Below, piece after piece: positions 9,252-18,399 of a DNA stretch of 64,000 nt. Source of the stretch: CAVVYA01 sp963752345 (lineage in GTDB: Bacteria > Pseudomonadota > Alphaproteobacteria > SMXQ01); assembly GCA_963752345.1 (NCBI GenBank), contig CAVVYA010000020.1, positions 62,001-126,000 on the forward strand, read 5' to 3'. Positions within the stretch are counted from its first letter, which is position 1, and each line of letters opens with the position of its first letter. A program made the position numbers and the translations under genes. The notes under the pieces were generated by a model. It ran no database searches, had not been told where the DNA came from, and was given only the letters and a program-made list of their open reading frames with translations.

Positions 9252-9453
9252 TCGTTGCCGGCTCCAGCGTATCGGGGCCGATTTCAAGAAGACCGGGTCT
9301 CACGACCACGGTGAATACGCGTGAGGCGGCACCGAGCCTGATCGGCCGGAATTGCCGCCTAGGGAGGATCGAGCGTCAACCGGTGTTCGCGGCTGGCGTT
9401 TCCAGGTGCGTCAATGGCGCCGACGGACAGGCTGCGTCCGGGAGGAAGAGAAC

Positions 9454-10509
9454 ATGCGAATTCCATTTTGGGCTACCGCCATCGTGGCCGGCCTCGCAGC
9501 GGCGCCGTTCGCGACGGCGCCCGCGGGCGCTCAGGATCTGACGGGCGTCTACAAGGGCCAGCAGGTGAAGCTGGTTATCTCCTCGCCGCCGGGCGGCGGT
9601 TACGACGCCTACGCACGGACCATCGCGCGCCACATGGGCAACCATCTGCCCGGCAATCCGACGATCGTCGCGCAGAACATGCCCGGCGCCGGCGGCGTCA
9701 AGGCGGCCAATTTCCTCTATACCGTGGCGCCGAAGGACGGGCTCACCATCGGCAACCTGCAGAACACCGTGCCGTTCGAGCCGATGTACGACAACAAGCA
9801 GGCGACCTTCGACACCGCCAGGTTCAACTGGCTCGGCAGCCCGAGCAAGGAAGTGGCGATGCTGACCGTGTGGCATACCGTGCCGGTCAATTCCATCGAG
9901 GAGGCGGTGAAGAAGGACCACACCTTCATCCTCGGCGCCTCCGGCGTCAATTCGACGCCAGCCTTTTATGCCCGCGTGTTGAGGGCGGTGTTCGGCATCA
10001 AGGTCAAGCTGATCGTCGGCTATCCCGGCCAGACCGAATCCCTCCTCGCCATGGAGAAGGGCGAGAACGAGGGCTATTCCTCGGTGTTCTGGTCGAGCAT
10101 CAAGGCGACCAAGCCGGATTGGATCCGCGACAAGCAGATCAAGTTTCTCGTCCAGATGGCGCTCGAGCCGCATCCCGAGCTGAAAGACGTGCCGTTCGCG
10201 CTCGATATGATCAAGAACCCGGACGACAAGCTGTTGATGGAATTGGCCTCCGCGCAGCTTGCCATCGGCCGGCCCATGGTCGCGCCGCCGGATGTGGCGC
10301 CCGACCGCGTCGCGGCGCTGCGCAGATCGCTCGATGCAACCTTCCAGGACAAGGCCTTCCTCGCGGAATGCGACAAGCAGCGGCTGGAGTGCGATTCGCC
10401 GCTCAGCGGCGAGAAGATGCAGGACATCCTCAAGCGCATGTATGCGTCGCCCAAATCGGTCGTGGCGCGCTTGCGCGTGATCTATGAGGGTAAGGAAGGC
10501 GCCAATTGA
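9454..10509 (+). CDS. TctC/Bug-type periplasmic substrate-binding protein (copy 1)
   Basis: A 351-residue exported protein. The signal peptide spans about residues 1-27 (cleavage after AGA in PAGAQD). The mature part has features of tripartite tricarboxylate transporter binding proteins: the PPGGGYDAYAR ligand loop and PGAGGVKAANFLY. These proteins bind small carboxylates in the periplasm and deliver them to TctA/TctB membrane proteins, which are not in the window. The start at 9454 follows GGAGGAAGAG. It lies downstream of two amidohydrolases and an SDR, so it may capture the substrate of that pathway (inference). The gene at 10589 is a paralogue. Confidence 0.85.
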   Translation: MRIPFWATAIVAGLAAAPFATAPAGAQDLTGVYKGQQVKLVISSPPGGGYDAYARTIARHMGNHLPGNPTIVAQNMPGAGGVKAANFLYTVAPKDGLTIGNLQNTVPFEPMYDNKQATFDTARFNWLGSPSKEVAMLTVWHTVPVNSIEEAVKKDHTFILGASGVNSTPAFYARVLRAVFGIKVKLIVGYPGQTESLLAMEKGENEGYSSVFWSSIKATKPDWIRDKQIKFLVQMALEPHPELKDVPFALDMIKNPDDKLLMELASAQLAIGRPMVAPPDVAPDRVAALRRSLDATFQDKAFLAECDKQRLECDSPLSGEKMQDILKRMYASPKSVVARLRVIYEGKEGAN

Positions 10510-10588
10510 GCAGGAACGATAACGGCCAGCCGCAATAAGGCCGCTCGAACGACATTAACATGGATGCATTCATGAGAAGGGAAACGCT

Positions 10589-11611
10589 ATGAGAATATTG
10601 AACTGGGCATGGTTGCCGCTGCTCGCCGGCTCCGTCGCATTGACCACACCGGTGGTGGCACAGGACGCCAACAGCTATTTCAAGGGCAAGCAGATTCGCC
10701 TGACCGTCGGCTTCACGCCGGGCGGCGGCTACGACGCCTATACGCGCCTGCTGCAGCGTCACTATGGCCGCAACATTCCGGGCAATCCCGAAATGATCAC
10801 CGTCAACATGCCGGGCGCGTCATCCTTCAAGTCGGTGCAGTATCTCAATTCCGGCGCGCCCAAGGATGGCACGGCGATCACCGCCTTCAATCCCGGACTG
10901 ATCACCCAGTCGATGACGATTCCCGACAAGGTCAACGTGAAGTTCACCGAATTCGCCTGGATCGGCAGCATCAGCGAGGATCTCCGCGTCTGCTACATGT
11001 GGCATCAGACGGGCGTCAAGACCTGGGAGGAGATGCTCAAGCGCAACCCGGTGATCATGGGCGACACCGGCGCCGGTTCGTCGTCCTACGTCAACCAGAA
11101 GATGCTGCAGGAAGTCTTCGACGTGAAGCTGAAGCAGATTCTGGGCTATCCGGGCAGCGCCGAAAAACGCCTCGCGATCGAGCGCGGCGAGCTCGATGGC
11201 GATTGCGGTTCATGGACCAGCATCGGCGAGGACTGGATCCGCGACAAGAAAATCAACCTGGTGATCCGATTCTCGAAAAATGTCGCGCTCGGCTTGCCGG
11301 AAAGCGTGCCCTACGCCGGCGATATGCTCAAGGATCCCAAGAAGAAGCAGGTCTTCCAGCTTCTCACATCCTCGGCGGACATCGGCCGTCCGTTCATCGC
11401 GCCCAAGGATATCCCCGCGGCCAATCTCAAGGTGCTGCGCGCCGCCTTCAACGCGACCATGAAGGACCCGCTGTTCCTGGCCGATGCGGACAAGCTCAAG
11501 CTCCTGGTCACGCCGATGACCGGCGAGGAGGTCGAGAAAGTGCTTGCCGAGATCTACAGGGCGCCGTCCGACGTCATCGCGATGGCCAAGGAGATTTCCG
11601 GCGACAACTAG
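10589..11611 (+). CDS. TctC/Bug-type periplasmic substrate-binding protein (copy 2)
   Basis: A 340-residue exported protein with a signal peptide at about 1-24 (cleavage after VVA). Its ligand loop is TPGGGYDAYTRLLQ and its second block PGASSFKSVQYLN. It is diverged from copy 1 (for example ASSF in place of AGGV), so the ligand may differ. Start ATG follows AGAAGGGAAA. A strong terminator lies 27 bases after the stop. No TctA or TctB genes accompany the pair, so the cognate membrane subunits must be encoded elsewhere or shared. Confidence 0.84.
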   Translation: MRILNWAWLPLLAGSVALTTPVVAQDANSYFKGKQIRLTVGFTPGGGYDAYTRLLQRHYGRNIPGNPEMITVNMPGASSFKSVQYLNSGAPKDGTAITAFNPGLITQSMTIPDKVNVKFTEFAWIGSISEDLRVCYMWHQTGVKTWEEMLKRNPVIMGDTGAGSSSYVNQKMLQEVFDVKLKQILGYPGSAEKRLAIERGELDGDCGSWTSIGEDWIRDKKINLVIRFSKNVALGLPESVPYAGDMLKDPKKKQVFQLLTSSADIGRPFIAPKDIPAANLKVLRAAFNATMKDPLFLADADKLKLLVTPMTGEEVEKVLAEIYRAPSDVIAMAKEISGDN

Positions 11612-11637
11612 ACCGTATCGCACATTGCGGCTGCACC

Positions 11638-11668
11638 ACGGCCGGGCCTCGTGCCCGGCCGTTTTTTT
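11638..11668 (+). terminator. Intrinsic terminator after the binding-protein genes
   Basis: A perfect nine-pair stem, CGGCCGGGC / GCCCGGCCG, with a five-base loop is followed directly by seven T. It ends the plus-strand catabolic and uptake block. The minus-strand ABC permease converges from the right. Confidence 0.85.
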
Positions 11669-11710
11669 ATCTGATCATGGTCGAGGGGCGCGGGGTGGCG
11701 GTGAGGCGAC

Positions 11711-12495
11711 TCACTCCTTGAGTGTGGCGCTGTCGTGCCAGCGGCGCAGCAGCCGCCGCGACACCAGTCCAGCGCCAGATAGATCGCGATGCCGGTCAGC
11801 GCCGAGCAGCACCAGCGCGGCGAACAGGCGCGGAATCTGCAGCCGGTAGCCGGCCTCCAGAATGCGGAAGGCGAGCCCGGTTTCGGCACCGCCGGTGCCG
11901 GCGACGAATTCCGCCACCACCGCGCCGACCAGGGCGAGCCCGCCGCTGATGCGCAGGCCGGCGAGGAAATAGCGGCAGGGCGGCGGGAAAGCGCAGCCGC
12001 CACAGCATCTGCCAGCGGTTCGCGCCGTAGAGCCGGAACAGGTCGACCAGATTGCGGTCGACGCTGTTCAGGCCGGTCATGGTGTTCGACACGATGGGAA
12101 AGAAGGCGACGATCCAGGCGCACAGCACGAGGGCGAGCGTCGTGTCGTTGGCCCAGATGATGATGAGCGGCGCGATGGCGACGATCGGCGTCACCTGCAG
12201 GATCACCGCATAAGGAAACAGGCTGCGCTCGATCAGCCGCGACTGCGCCATCATCACCGCGAGCAGCGTGCCGCCGAGCGCCGCGGCGATCAGCGCCAGC
12301 ACGGTGATGCGCAGGGTCACCCACAGGGAAGCCGAGCAGGCTCGGCCCATCGGTCCACAGGGTCTGCAGCACCAGCAGCGGGCCGGGCAGGACATAGGCC
12401 GGAATGCCGCCGAGCCGCACGGCGGCTTCCCAGGCGATCAGGGCGGCGATGCCCAGGATGAACGGCGCGATGCGCAGAACTCCCGTTCTCCTCAT
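11711..12495 (-). CDS. ABC transporter permease, SsuC/ThiX type (several frame breaks)
   Basis: Inner-membrane permease of the nitrate/sulfonate/pyrimidine importer class (BPD_transp_1 fold). The N-terminus (MRRTGVLRIAPFILG) starts at 12495. Recognisable segments continue in changing frames: TLRITVLALIAAALGGTLL, the conserved loop around FRLYGANRWQMLW that contacts the ATPase, and the C-terminal VAEFVAGTGGAETGLAFRI, ALTGIAIYLALDW and RRLLRRWHDSATLKE. Breaks fall near 12330, 11985, 11815 and 11765. All parts are collinear and family-like, so they are annotated as one gene. If the breaks are real, the permease is dead. It is the last gene of the minus-strand run binding protein-ATPase-permease. 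Confidence 0.7.
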
Positions 12496-12505
12496 GGCGT
12501 CTTTC

Positions 12506-13291
12506 TCATGGCGTCCCTGCCGTCGCGGCCGGATCGCGCGTCATGGCGTAGGCCAAGGCGTCGGACACCAGGCGGCATTGCGCGCCATAGGCGGGTTCGG
12601 TGCGCAAGGCGGAGCGCGCGGGATAGGGCAAGCGCGACATCCTGGTCGTAGATGATGCGGCCCGGCCGCGCGCGACATCACCGCGATGTGCTGCGACAGG
12701 AACACCGCTTCGAACACGCTGTGGGTAACGAAGACGACCGAGCAGCGCAGGGTCTGCCAGATGCGCAGCAGATCCTCGTTGAGCTTGAAGCGGGTGATCT
12801 CGTCGAGGGCCGCGAAAGGCTCGTCGAGCAGCAGCAGCTTGGGCTCGGTGACCAGCGCGCGGGCGAGCGACACGCGCATCTTCATGCCGCCCGAAAGCTG
12901 GCGCGGATAGCTGTGGGCGAACTCCTTCAGTCCCACCAGGTCGAGCGCGGCGATCACGGCGTCGGGCCAGTCCCGCTTGCGGCCCGTGAGGTTGAGCGGC
13001 AGGCTGACGTTGTCGATCACGGTCGCCCAGGGCAGCAGCGTCGGTTCCTGGAACACGACGCCGATCTCGCCTGGCTTGGGACGGCCGAAGGGCCACTCGA
13101 TGGTGCCGCGGGTCGGCGCGTCGAGCCCGGCGATCAGGCGCAGAAAGGTCGATTTGCCGCAGCCCGACGGCCCGACCAGGCTCACGAAGATCGCCGCCCA
13201 TCACGGTGAGCGACATGTCATCGAGCGCGCGCAGGCCGTTGGCGAAATCGCGGCCGACCGAACGCGTAATGAACAGGGGGCCTTCGTTCAT
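12506..13291 (-). CDS. ABC transporter ATP-binding protein, SsuB/ThiZ type (frame breaks near 13190 and 12655)
   Basis: Cytoplasmic ATPase of the importer. Walker A (GPSGCGKST), Q-loop (VVFQEPTLLPW), signature (LSGGMKMR), Walker B (LLLLDEPFAALD) and the H-loop (VTHS) are all seen. The start at 13291 gives MNEGPLFITRSVGRDF in one frame; the Walker A region is in another, with the shift near 13190. The tail YPARSALRTEPAYGAQ lies back in the first frame after breaks near 12655. The length of about 260 residues is normal. It is followed after ten bases by the permease and preceded by the binding protein. Confidence 0.75.
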   Translation of the reverse strand: MNEGPLFITRSVGRDFANGLRALDDMSLTVMGGDLREPGRAVGLRQIDLSAPDRRARRADPRHHRVALRPSQARRDRRRVPGTDAAALGDRDRQRQPAAQPHGPQAGLARRRDRRARPGGTEGVRPQLSAPAFGRHEDARVARPRAGHRAQAAAARRAFRGPRRDHPLQAQRGSAAHLADPALLGRLRYPQRVRSGVPVAAHRGDVARGRAASSTTRMSRLPYPARSALRTEPAYGAQCRLVSDALAYAMTRDPAATAGTP

Positions 13292-13310
13292 GCGGTGACG
13301 CTGCGGCCGA

Positions 13311-14318
13311 TCAACGCGCCGGGCCCTCGCCGGCGCGCTTGTTGACGAACTGCAGCGTGTAGGCGCGCCGCCAATCCATGTCCGCCGGATAGAGGCCCTG
13401 GCCCGACATGGTGGAGAAGAATTCCTGCCAGCGCGCGTCGGTCATGGCGCCGATGCCCAGCGTCTTGGCGTCGCCCGATTCGACCACGCCGTACTCCTTC
13501 ATCTTGGCGCGGCCGTAGGCCAGCAGCTCGTCGGTCATCTCCGCATTGGCTTGCTTGATGAGCGCGTGGGCGGGCGCCGGGTCGCCGTTGAGATAATCCT
13601 GCCAGCCGGCGATCGAGGCGTCGACGAAGGCCTGCACCACGGCGGGCTTGGCGTCGACCAGCTTGCGCGAGGTCTGCAGCAGCGCGCCATAGCTCGAATA
13701 ACCGCCATCGGCGAGCAGCAGCACCACCGGCTTGATGCCCTGCTGCTCGATCAGGAACGGCTCGCTGCCGAGATAGCCCTGCTGGATGGCGGCGGGATTG
13801 ACCAGAAACGGCGCGATATTGAAGGTATAGGGGCGGATCTGGCTGTCGCTGTAGCCGTAGCGCGCCTTCAGGAACAGCCAGGAGCCGACGCGCGTGTCCG
13901 AGCCGATGAAGATCGGCTTGCCCTTCAGCGCTGCGAGGCTGTCGTTGCCTTGTCCCGGGTGGGCGATGAGGACCTGCGGGTCCTTCTGGAACAGCGCCGC
14001 GACCGCCACCATCGGAATGGTCTCGCGCGCGTAGTTCAGCACGATGAAGGAATTCGACGACAGGCTGAAATCGACGCGGCCGGCGGCGAGCAGTTGAGCG
14101 TGATTGATCTGCGGCCCGCCCTGGCGGATTTCGACCGTCAGGCCCTTCGCCCCATAGAGGCCCTTGGCCAGGGCCTGATAGAACCCGCCATGCTCGGCCT
14201 GGGCGCGCCAATCGGTGCCGAACAGCAGTTTCTCCGCCGGCTGGGCAAATACTGCATGGCTTGAGAAGACGAGGGCGAAAGCGGCGCCGGCCACGGCGCG
14301 GAATAGTCGAATGGTCAT
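13311..14318 (-). CDS. ABC transporter substrate-binding protein, NMT1/THI5-like
   Basis: A 335-residue exported protein with a signal peptide at about 1-25 (cleavage after VFA). The mature sequence begins EKLLFGTDWRAQAEHGGFYQA and continues with GLTVEIRQGGPQ, typical of SsuA/ThiY/NMT1-like proteins (PF09084). These bind pyrimidine thiamine precursors, sulfonates or similar small molecules. DWRAQAEHGGFY is close to the thiamine-precursor (ThiY-like) subgroup, but the ligand is not proven and no TPP riboswitch was seen upstream. Intact, unlike the two downstream transporter genes. Confidence 0.8.
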   Translation of the reverse strand: MTIRLFRAVAGAAFALVFSSHAVFAQPAEKLLFGTDWRAQAEHGGFYQALAKGLYGAKGLTVEIRQGGPQINHAQLLAAGRVDFSLSSNSFIVLNYARETIPMVAVAALFQKDPQVLIAHPGQGNDSLAALKGKPIFIGSDTRVGSWLFLKARYGYSDSQIRPYTFNIAPFLVNPAAIQQGYLGSEPFLIEQQGIKPVVLLLADGGYSSYGALLQTSRKLVDAKPAVVQAFVDASIAGWQDYLNGDPAPAHALIKQANAEMTDELLAYGRAKMKEYGVVESGDAKTLGIGAMTDARWQEFFSTMSGQGLYPADMDWRRAYTLQFVNKRAGEGPAR

Positions 14319-14384
14319 GGGCGCCAGGATACAGCGCCGCCCAGGAATTGAAAGCCGCGAGGCGGGCCGCTGCCTGACGCCGTC

Positions 14385-14416
14385 CCCGCCGCCCCGGAAC
14401 GCCCCGGAGCGGCGGG
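14385..14416 (-). terminator. GC-rich stem-loop downstream of the DegP-type gene
   Basis: A 13-pair stem (CCCGCCGC and CCGG arms, one G-U pair in the minus-strand RNA) with a six-base loop lies just after the protease stop. It has no T tract, so termination would be weak or Rho-assisted; it could instead stabilise the 3' end. Confidence 0.4.
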
Positions 14417-14429
14417 TCGTGGGTCTCGC

Positions 14430-15893
14430 TTAGCGCACGACGACGAACAGAGCGCCCTCGCCACGCCGGACATTGAGCAGCAGCGGCTTGTCGCCGATCT
14501 CCTTGGCGACCCGCTGCAGGTCCTCAGGGGTCTTCACCGGCTTCTGGTTGGCGCTGACGATGATGTCGCCCGCCTGAATACCGGCCTTGGCCACGGCGCT
14601 GTTGGGCGCCACGGCCTGCACGAACACGCCCTCGGCCTTGCCGGCGAGCGGGTGCTCCTTGGGGATGGCGGCGAGAGTCGCGCCGGCCAGGCGGCCTCCT
14701 GCTTCCGCTTTGGCCTCCGGCTTGGTCTTCTCGGTTTCCGCGGCCTCCGCCTCGCCGAGTGTCGTGGTGACCTTGATCTCCTTGCCGTCGCGCAACACGG
14801 TAAGCTCGACCTTGGAACCCGGCGCCTTCAGGCCGACGCGGTTGCGCAGGTCTGCGCCATTGACCACCGGCTTGCCGTCGAGTGCGATGATCACATCGCT
14901 GGGCCGCAGCCCGGCCTTTTCAGCCGACGAACCAGGAGCGACGCGGGAAACCAGGGCGCCGCCCACGGTCTTGAGGCCCATCGCCTCGGCGATATCGGGC
15001 GTCACGTCCTGGATGAAGACGCCGAGCCGGCCGCGTTGGACCTTGCCGTTCTCGGCGAGCTGTTTGGTGACGTATTGCACCATGTCGATGGGAATGGCGA
15101 AACCGATGCCGACATTGCCGCCGCTACGGCTGAGGATCGCGGTGTTGATGCCGATCAGCTTGCCATCCTGGGTGACCAGCGCGCCGCCGGAGTTGCCCGG
15201 GTTGATCGAGGCGTCGGTCTGGATGAAGTTCTCATAGCTCTCGATGCCGAGCCCGGTGCGGCCGAGCGCGCTGACGATGCCCAGTGTGGCGGTCTGGCCG
15301 AGGCCGAATGGATTGCCCAACGCCACGACGAAATCGCCGATCTTGAGCTGACTGGAATCGCCCATCGCGACCTCGGTCAGGTTGTTGCCCTGGACCCTGA
15401 GCAAGGCGAGGTCGGAATCCGGGTCCGTGCCGACGATCGTCGCCGGAAGCTGGCGGCGATCCGTCAGGATGACCATGATCTCCTTGCTGTTCTGCACCAC
15501 ATGGTTGTTGGTCACGACATAGCCGCGCTGCGCGTCGATGATGACGCCCGAACCGACGGCCGAGGTTTCCCGCTCGCGCGGCTGCTCCCGCTGCCCTCCT
15601 GGTTGATCCGGATCGCCGAAGAATCGGCGGAACATCGGATCCTCGAAAAACCGCCGGAAATTCGGATCCTGCATCAGCGGGTTCTGTTCGACCGGCACGC
15701 TGCCTTTGACCGAGATGTTGACCACGCCGGCCGACACGCGCTCGAGCATCGGCGCGAGCGACGGCAGCATGGCGGCGCTGGCAGCCGATTGGGCGGGGGC
15801 GGGCTGGCCGACGGCGACAGGGCTTAGGCCGGCGGCGGCGCCGATGGTGAGCAGGCAGGTCAGGGCGAGCTTGGCGAGGGAATTCTTCTGCAT
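14430..15893 (-). CDS. Periplasmic serine protease/chaperone, DegP/HtrA family
   Basis: A 487-residue exported protein (signal peptide about 1-29, cleavage near VGQ-PA). The chymotrypsin-like domain has the triad H131 (TNNHVV), D161 (DSDLALL) and S235 (NPGNSGG). Two PDZ domains follow, at about 285-375 and 400-487. Between signal and protease lies the FRRFFEDPMFRRFF segment typical of DegP/MucD-like members. Such proteins degrade or refold damaged envelope proteins. The 350-base upstream gap should hold its promoter; no clear sigma-E or heat-shock element could be picked by eye. Confidence 0.93.
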   Translation of the reverse strand: MQKNSLAKLALTCLLTIGAAAGLSPVAVGQPAPAQSAASAAMLPSLAPMLERVSAGVVNISVKGSVPVEQNPLMQDPNFRRFFEDPMFRRFFGDPDQPGGQREQPRERETSAVGSGVIIDAQRGYVVTNNHVVQNSKEIMVILTDRRQLPATIVGTDPDSDLALLRVQGNNLTEVAMGDSSQLKIGDFVVALGNPFGLGQTATLGIVSALGRTGLGIESYENFIQTDASINPGNSGGALVTQDGKLIGINTAILSRSGGNVGIGFAIPIDMVQYVTKQLAENGKVQRGRLGVFIQDVTPDIAEAMGLKTVGGALVSRVAPGSSAEKAGLRPSDVIIALDGKPVVNGADLRNRVGLKAPGSKVELTVLRDGKEIKVTTTLGEAEAAETEKTKPEAKAEAGGRLAGATLAAIPKEHPLAGKAEGVFVQAVAPNSAVAKAGIQAGDIIVSANQKPVKTPEDLQRVAKEIGDKPLLLNVRRGEGALFVVVR

Positions 15894-16246
15894 GATTTTC
15901 TCTGCTGTCAGGATTCAGGAAAAGGCGGGCGGCAGCGTCCGCCAGGACGTGACGGAAACGAGGCCTCAGCCGGAACGGTGCGGCAGATCAGGGAAGAGAC
16001 TGGAAAGATGGGCTGTGGTTAGACGTCGCGTAGCGATCGTGGCGAATGCGCCAGGGGCGCACCGGCTAGGAACGCAGTATCGCGCCTCCGGATGAAGGCA
16101 GGATTCGCGGCTGGACATGTCGCCTCCCATATCGGCGTGTCCCCCCGGCTTCTACATAGGTCACGCCCCGTCAGTCGCAAGTGGGCCCCTCGCAAATGAT
16201 CGCAAAACGCCATAGATCTCCATGACGGACGTCAAGGAGGCGGGTT
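15894..16246. other. Divergent intergenic region between the protease and macrodomain genes
   Basis: These 353 bases hold no convincing gene. An imperfect inverted repeat lies at 16113-16142 (GGACA and CGCC arms pairing with GGCG and TGTCC around an eight- to nine-base loop). TCGCAA occurs three times between about 16170 and 16205, upstream of the macrodomain gene. Either could be a regulatory site; neither matches a motif I can name. Confidence 0.4.
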
Positions 16247-16786
16247 ATGCAGCGGCAGGTCGGCACCGTGGCCGTGGAGTGCATCCGGGGCAATATCGCG
16301 GCGCAGCCGGACATGGCTGCCGTGGTCAATGCCGCCAACGCGGAATTGATGCCGGGCGGCGGCGTCGCGGGCGCCATTCACCGCGCGGCAGGGCCAGAAT
16401 TGGCGAGGGAATGCAGGGCCTTAGCGCCGATCCGACCGGGTCAGGCGGTGATCACGCGGGCGTACGGTCTGCCCAACCGCCAGGTCATCCACTGCCTCGG
16501 TCCGGTCTATGGCCGCGATGAGCCGGCGGCGGACCTGCTCGCCGACTGCTACCGCAATGCCCTCGATCTGGCCGACGAGAATGGCGTGGCGTCCGTCGCC
16601 TTTCCGGCGATTTCGACCGGCGTGTTCGGCTACCCGCCGGCGGAAGCGGCTGCGGTGGCTCTGCGCGCCGTCGTCGACCACGCGGCCAAGCTCAAGGCCG
16701 TGCGCCATGTTCGATTCGTGCTGTTCGACGATGCCAGCTTGGCGCTGCACACGACCGCGCTCGAACGACTGGCCGGCCCGCGCTGA
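16247..16786 (+). CDS. Macrodomain protein, probable ADP-ribose / O-acetyl-ADP-ribose hydrolase
   Basis: A 179-residue single macrodomain of the MacroD/YmdB type. Visible motifs are VVNAANAEL (the NAAN substrate-binding stretch), PGGGVAGAIHRAAG (the glycine-rich loop) and AISTGVFGYP (the ribose-binding loop). Such enzymes remove ADP-ribose from proteins or hydrolyse O-acetyl-ADP-ribose. Start ATG 16247 has a near-perfect Shine-Dalgarno, AAGGAGG. It stands alone on the plus strand and converges with the RimK-like gene 20 bases downstream, so context gives no partner. Confidence 0.88.
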   Translation: MQRQVGTVAVECIRGNIAAQPDMAAVVNAANAELMPGGGVAGAIHRAAGPELARECRALAPIRPGQAVITRAYGLPNRQVIHCLGPVYGRDEPAADLLADCYRNALDLADENGVASVAFPAISTGVFGYPPAEAAAVALRAVVDHAAKLKAVRHVRFVLFDDASLALHTTALERLAGPR

Positions 16787-16806
16787 AGGACTGAAATCGG
16801 GGTGCG

Positions 16807-18399
16807 CTAAGTTCCGCCGCCGCTGCGCTGGCCGGGCAGCAGCGGTACGTCCTCGATCGCCGCGCCCTGGAGCGCGCCGCCCGTGCCGGCGATCGGCGCC
16901 AGCTGCGGCCGCGCCGCGGCGGGCAGGGTCGCGGTTCGCTGCTCAAGCCGGCGAATGAAATCGCGGATGATGATCTTATAGAGCTCGTCCTTGAGCACCA
17001 CGTCCTCGACGCCCGCGTCGATGTTCGGGTTGTCGTTGACCTCGACCACGTAGATGCCCTTGGCGGTCTGCTTGAGATCGACGCCGTAGAGTCCGTCGCC
17101 GATCAGGCCGGCAGCCTTGGTGGCGATCGCGACCACTTCGGGCGGCGCCTCTTCAACCGGCAGGGCTCGGTCGTCGCCTTCCGAATATTTGTCGCTGCCG
17201 TTGCCGTGATATTTCACGACCTGCCAGTGGCCCTTGGCCATGTAGTATTGGCAGACATAGATCGGCTTGCGGTTGAGCACGCCGACGCGCCAGTCGAATT
17301 CGGTCTGGACGAATTCCTGCGCCAGGATCAGGTCCGACTCCTCGAACAGCTTGTCGGCCAGAGCGTCGAGTTCGGCGCGCTTCTCCACCTTGTGGACGCC
17401 GCGCGAGAACGAACCGTCGGGGATCTTCAGCACCGCCGGATAGCCGAGCTCGGTCTCGACGCGGCTCACCTGGCGGCGGTCCAGCGTCAGCGTCTTGATC
17501 GTCGGCACATTGTTGGCCTGCAGCAGCTCGGCCAGATAGATCTTGTTGGTGCATTTCAGGATCGACTGCGGGCTGTCGATCACCGCCATGCCCTCGGCCT
17601 CCGCCTTCTTGGCGAAGCGATAGGTGTGATCGTCGAGATCGGTCGTCTCGCGGATGAACAGCGCATCGAATTCCGGCAGGCGCGAGTAATCCTTGCGCGT
17701 GATGAGCTCCATCTCGACGCCCATGGATTCGCCGATACGGATGAATTTCTTGAGCGCGCGCTCGTTCGACGGCGGGTGCTGTTCCGCCGGGTTGTGCAGG
17801 ATGGCGATGTAATAGACCGCGGTCGGGCCGGTTTTCGTCGTGCGCCAGGTCGAGCGGGTGTAGCGGTCGAGCGCCTGGGCGAACAGCGGCTCCTGGCTCG
17901 GCGGCAGATCGTTGATCGAAATCGGCCGGATGGCGATCACTTCCCAGCCTTCCTTGCCGTTGCGCAGGTCGATGCCGAGGATCGGACAGCGGAACAATTC
18001 GAAGATGCGGCGCGCGATTTCGCGCAAGCGCTGGTCATCGGGCGCGCCGAAGTACATGTGCATGGTGAAAGCCACGGGATCGTCGGGCAAGCCGGTGAAG
18101 GTCTTGCGCAGCAGGTCGTTGATCTCGGGCAGCTCGGTCTGGTAGATGCGCTTCCAATTGAGGTCGAGCAGCGTTTCGACCGACGGGATCACCTTCTGGC
18201 CGCGCGCTTCGGCGAGCAGCGACGAGTAATAGCCGAGCGAAAGGTAGCTGTAGTCCCGGCACAGGTTGATGACGCGGGACGAGGCGGCGGACTTCTTGAT
18301 CGGTTCCTTGACGAAGTCCTTGGCGGTGAGAACCTGCCGGTTGGGACCCGGCCACTTAAAATCCTCTTCGCGATCGACGACGATCAAATGCTGGGTCAT
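16807..18399 (-). CDS. RimK-like ATP-grasp peptide ligase with an N-terminal RLAN-type domain
   Basis: A 530-residue protein. Residues 1 to about 190 form an N-terminal domain unlike RimK itself, apparently the RLAN domain found before some RimK-like ligases. The ATP-grasp fold follows: nucleotide-binding K325 and the loop KIPDGSFSRGV (325-335), E361 of AQEF, D369-W-R, D441, and the magnesium-binding E453 and N455 in VVEVNDNPN. The family joins an amino acid to a carboxylate at the cost of ATP; the acceptor here is unknown. The last 45 residues are alanine- and proline-rich. It overlaps the upstream GNAT/C39 gene by ATGA. The combination is a recurrent uncharacterised pairing in bacteria, here at the end of a glycan-type operon. 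Confidence 0.85.
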   Translation of the reverse strand: MTQHLIVVDREEDFKWPGPNRQVLTAKDFVKEPIKKSAASSRVINLCRDYSYLSLGYYSSLLAEARGQKVIPSVETLLDLNWKRIYQTELPEINDLLRKTFTGLPDDPVAFTMHMYFGAPDDQRLREIARRIFELFRCPILGIDLRNGKEGWEVIAIRPISINDLPPSQEPLFAQALDRYTRSTWRTTKTGPTAVYYIAILHNPAEQHPPSNERALKKFIRIGESMGVEMELITRKDYSRLPEFDALFIRETTDLDDHTYRFAKKAEAEGMAVIDSPQSILKCTNKIYLAELLQANNVPTIKTLTLDRRQVSRVETELGYPAVLKIPDGSFSRGVHKVEKRAELDALADKLFEESDLILAQEFVQTEFDWRVGVLNRKPIYVCQYYMAKGHWQVVKYHGNGSDKYSEGDDRALPVEEAPPEVVAIATKAAGLIGDGLYGVDLKQTAKGIYVVEVNDNPNIDAGVEDVVLKDELYKIIIRDFIRRLEQRTATLPAAARPQLAPIAGTGGALQGAAIEDVPLLPGQRSGGGT

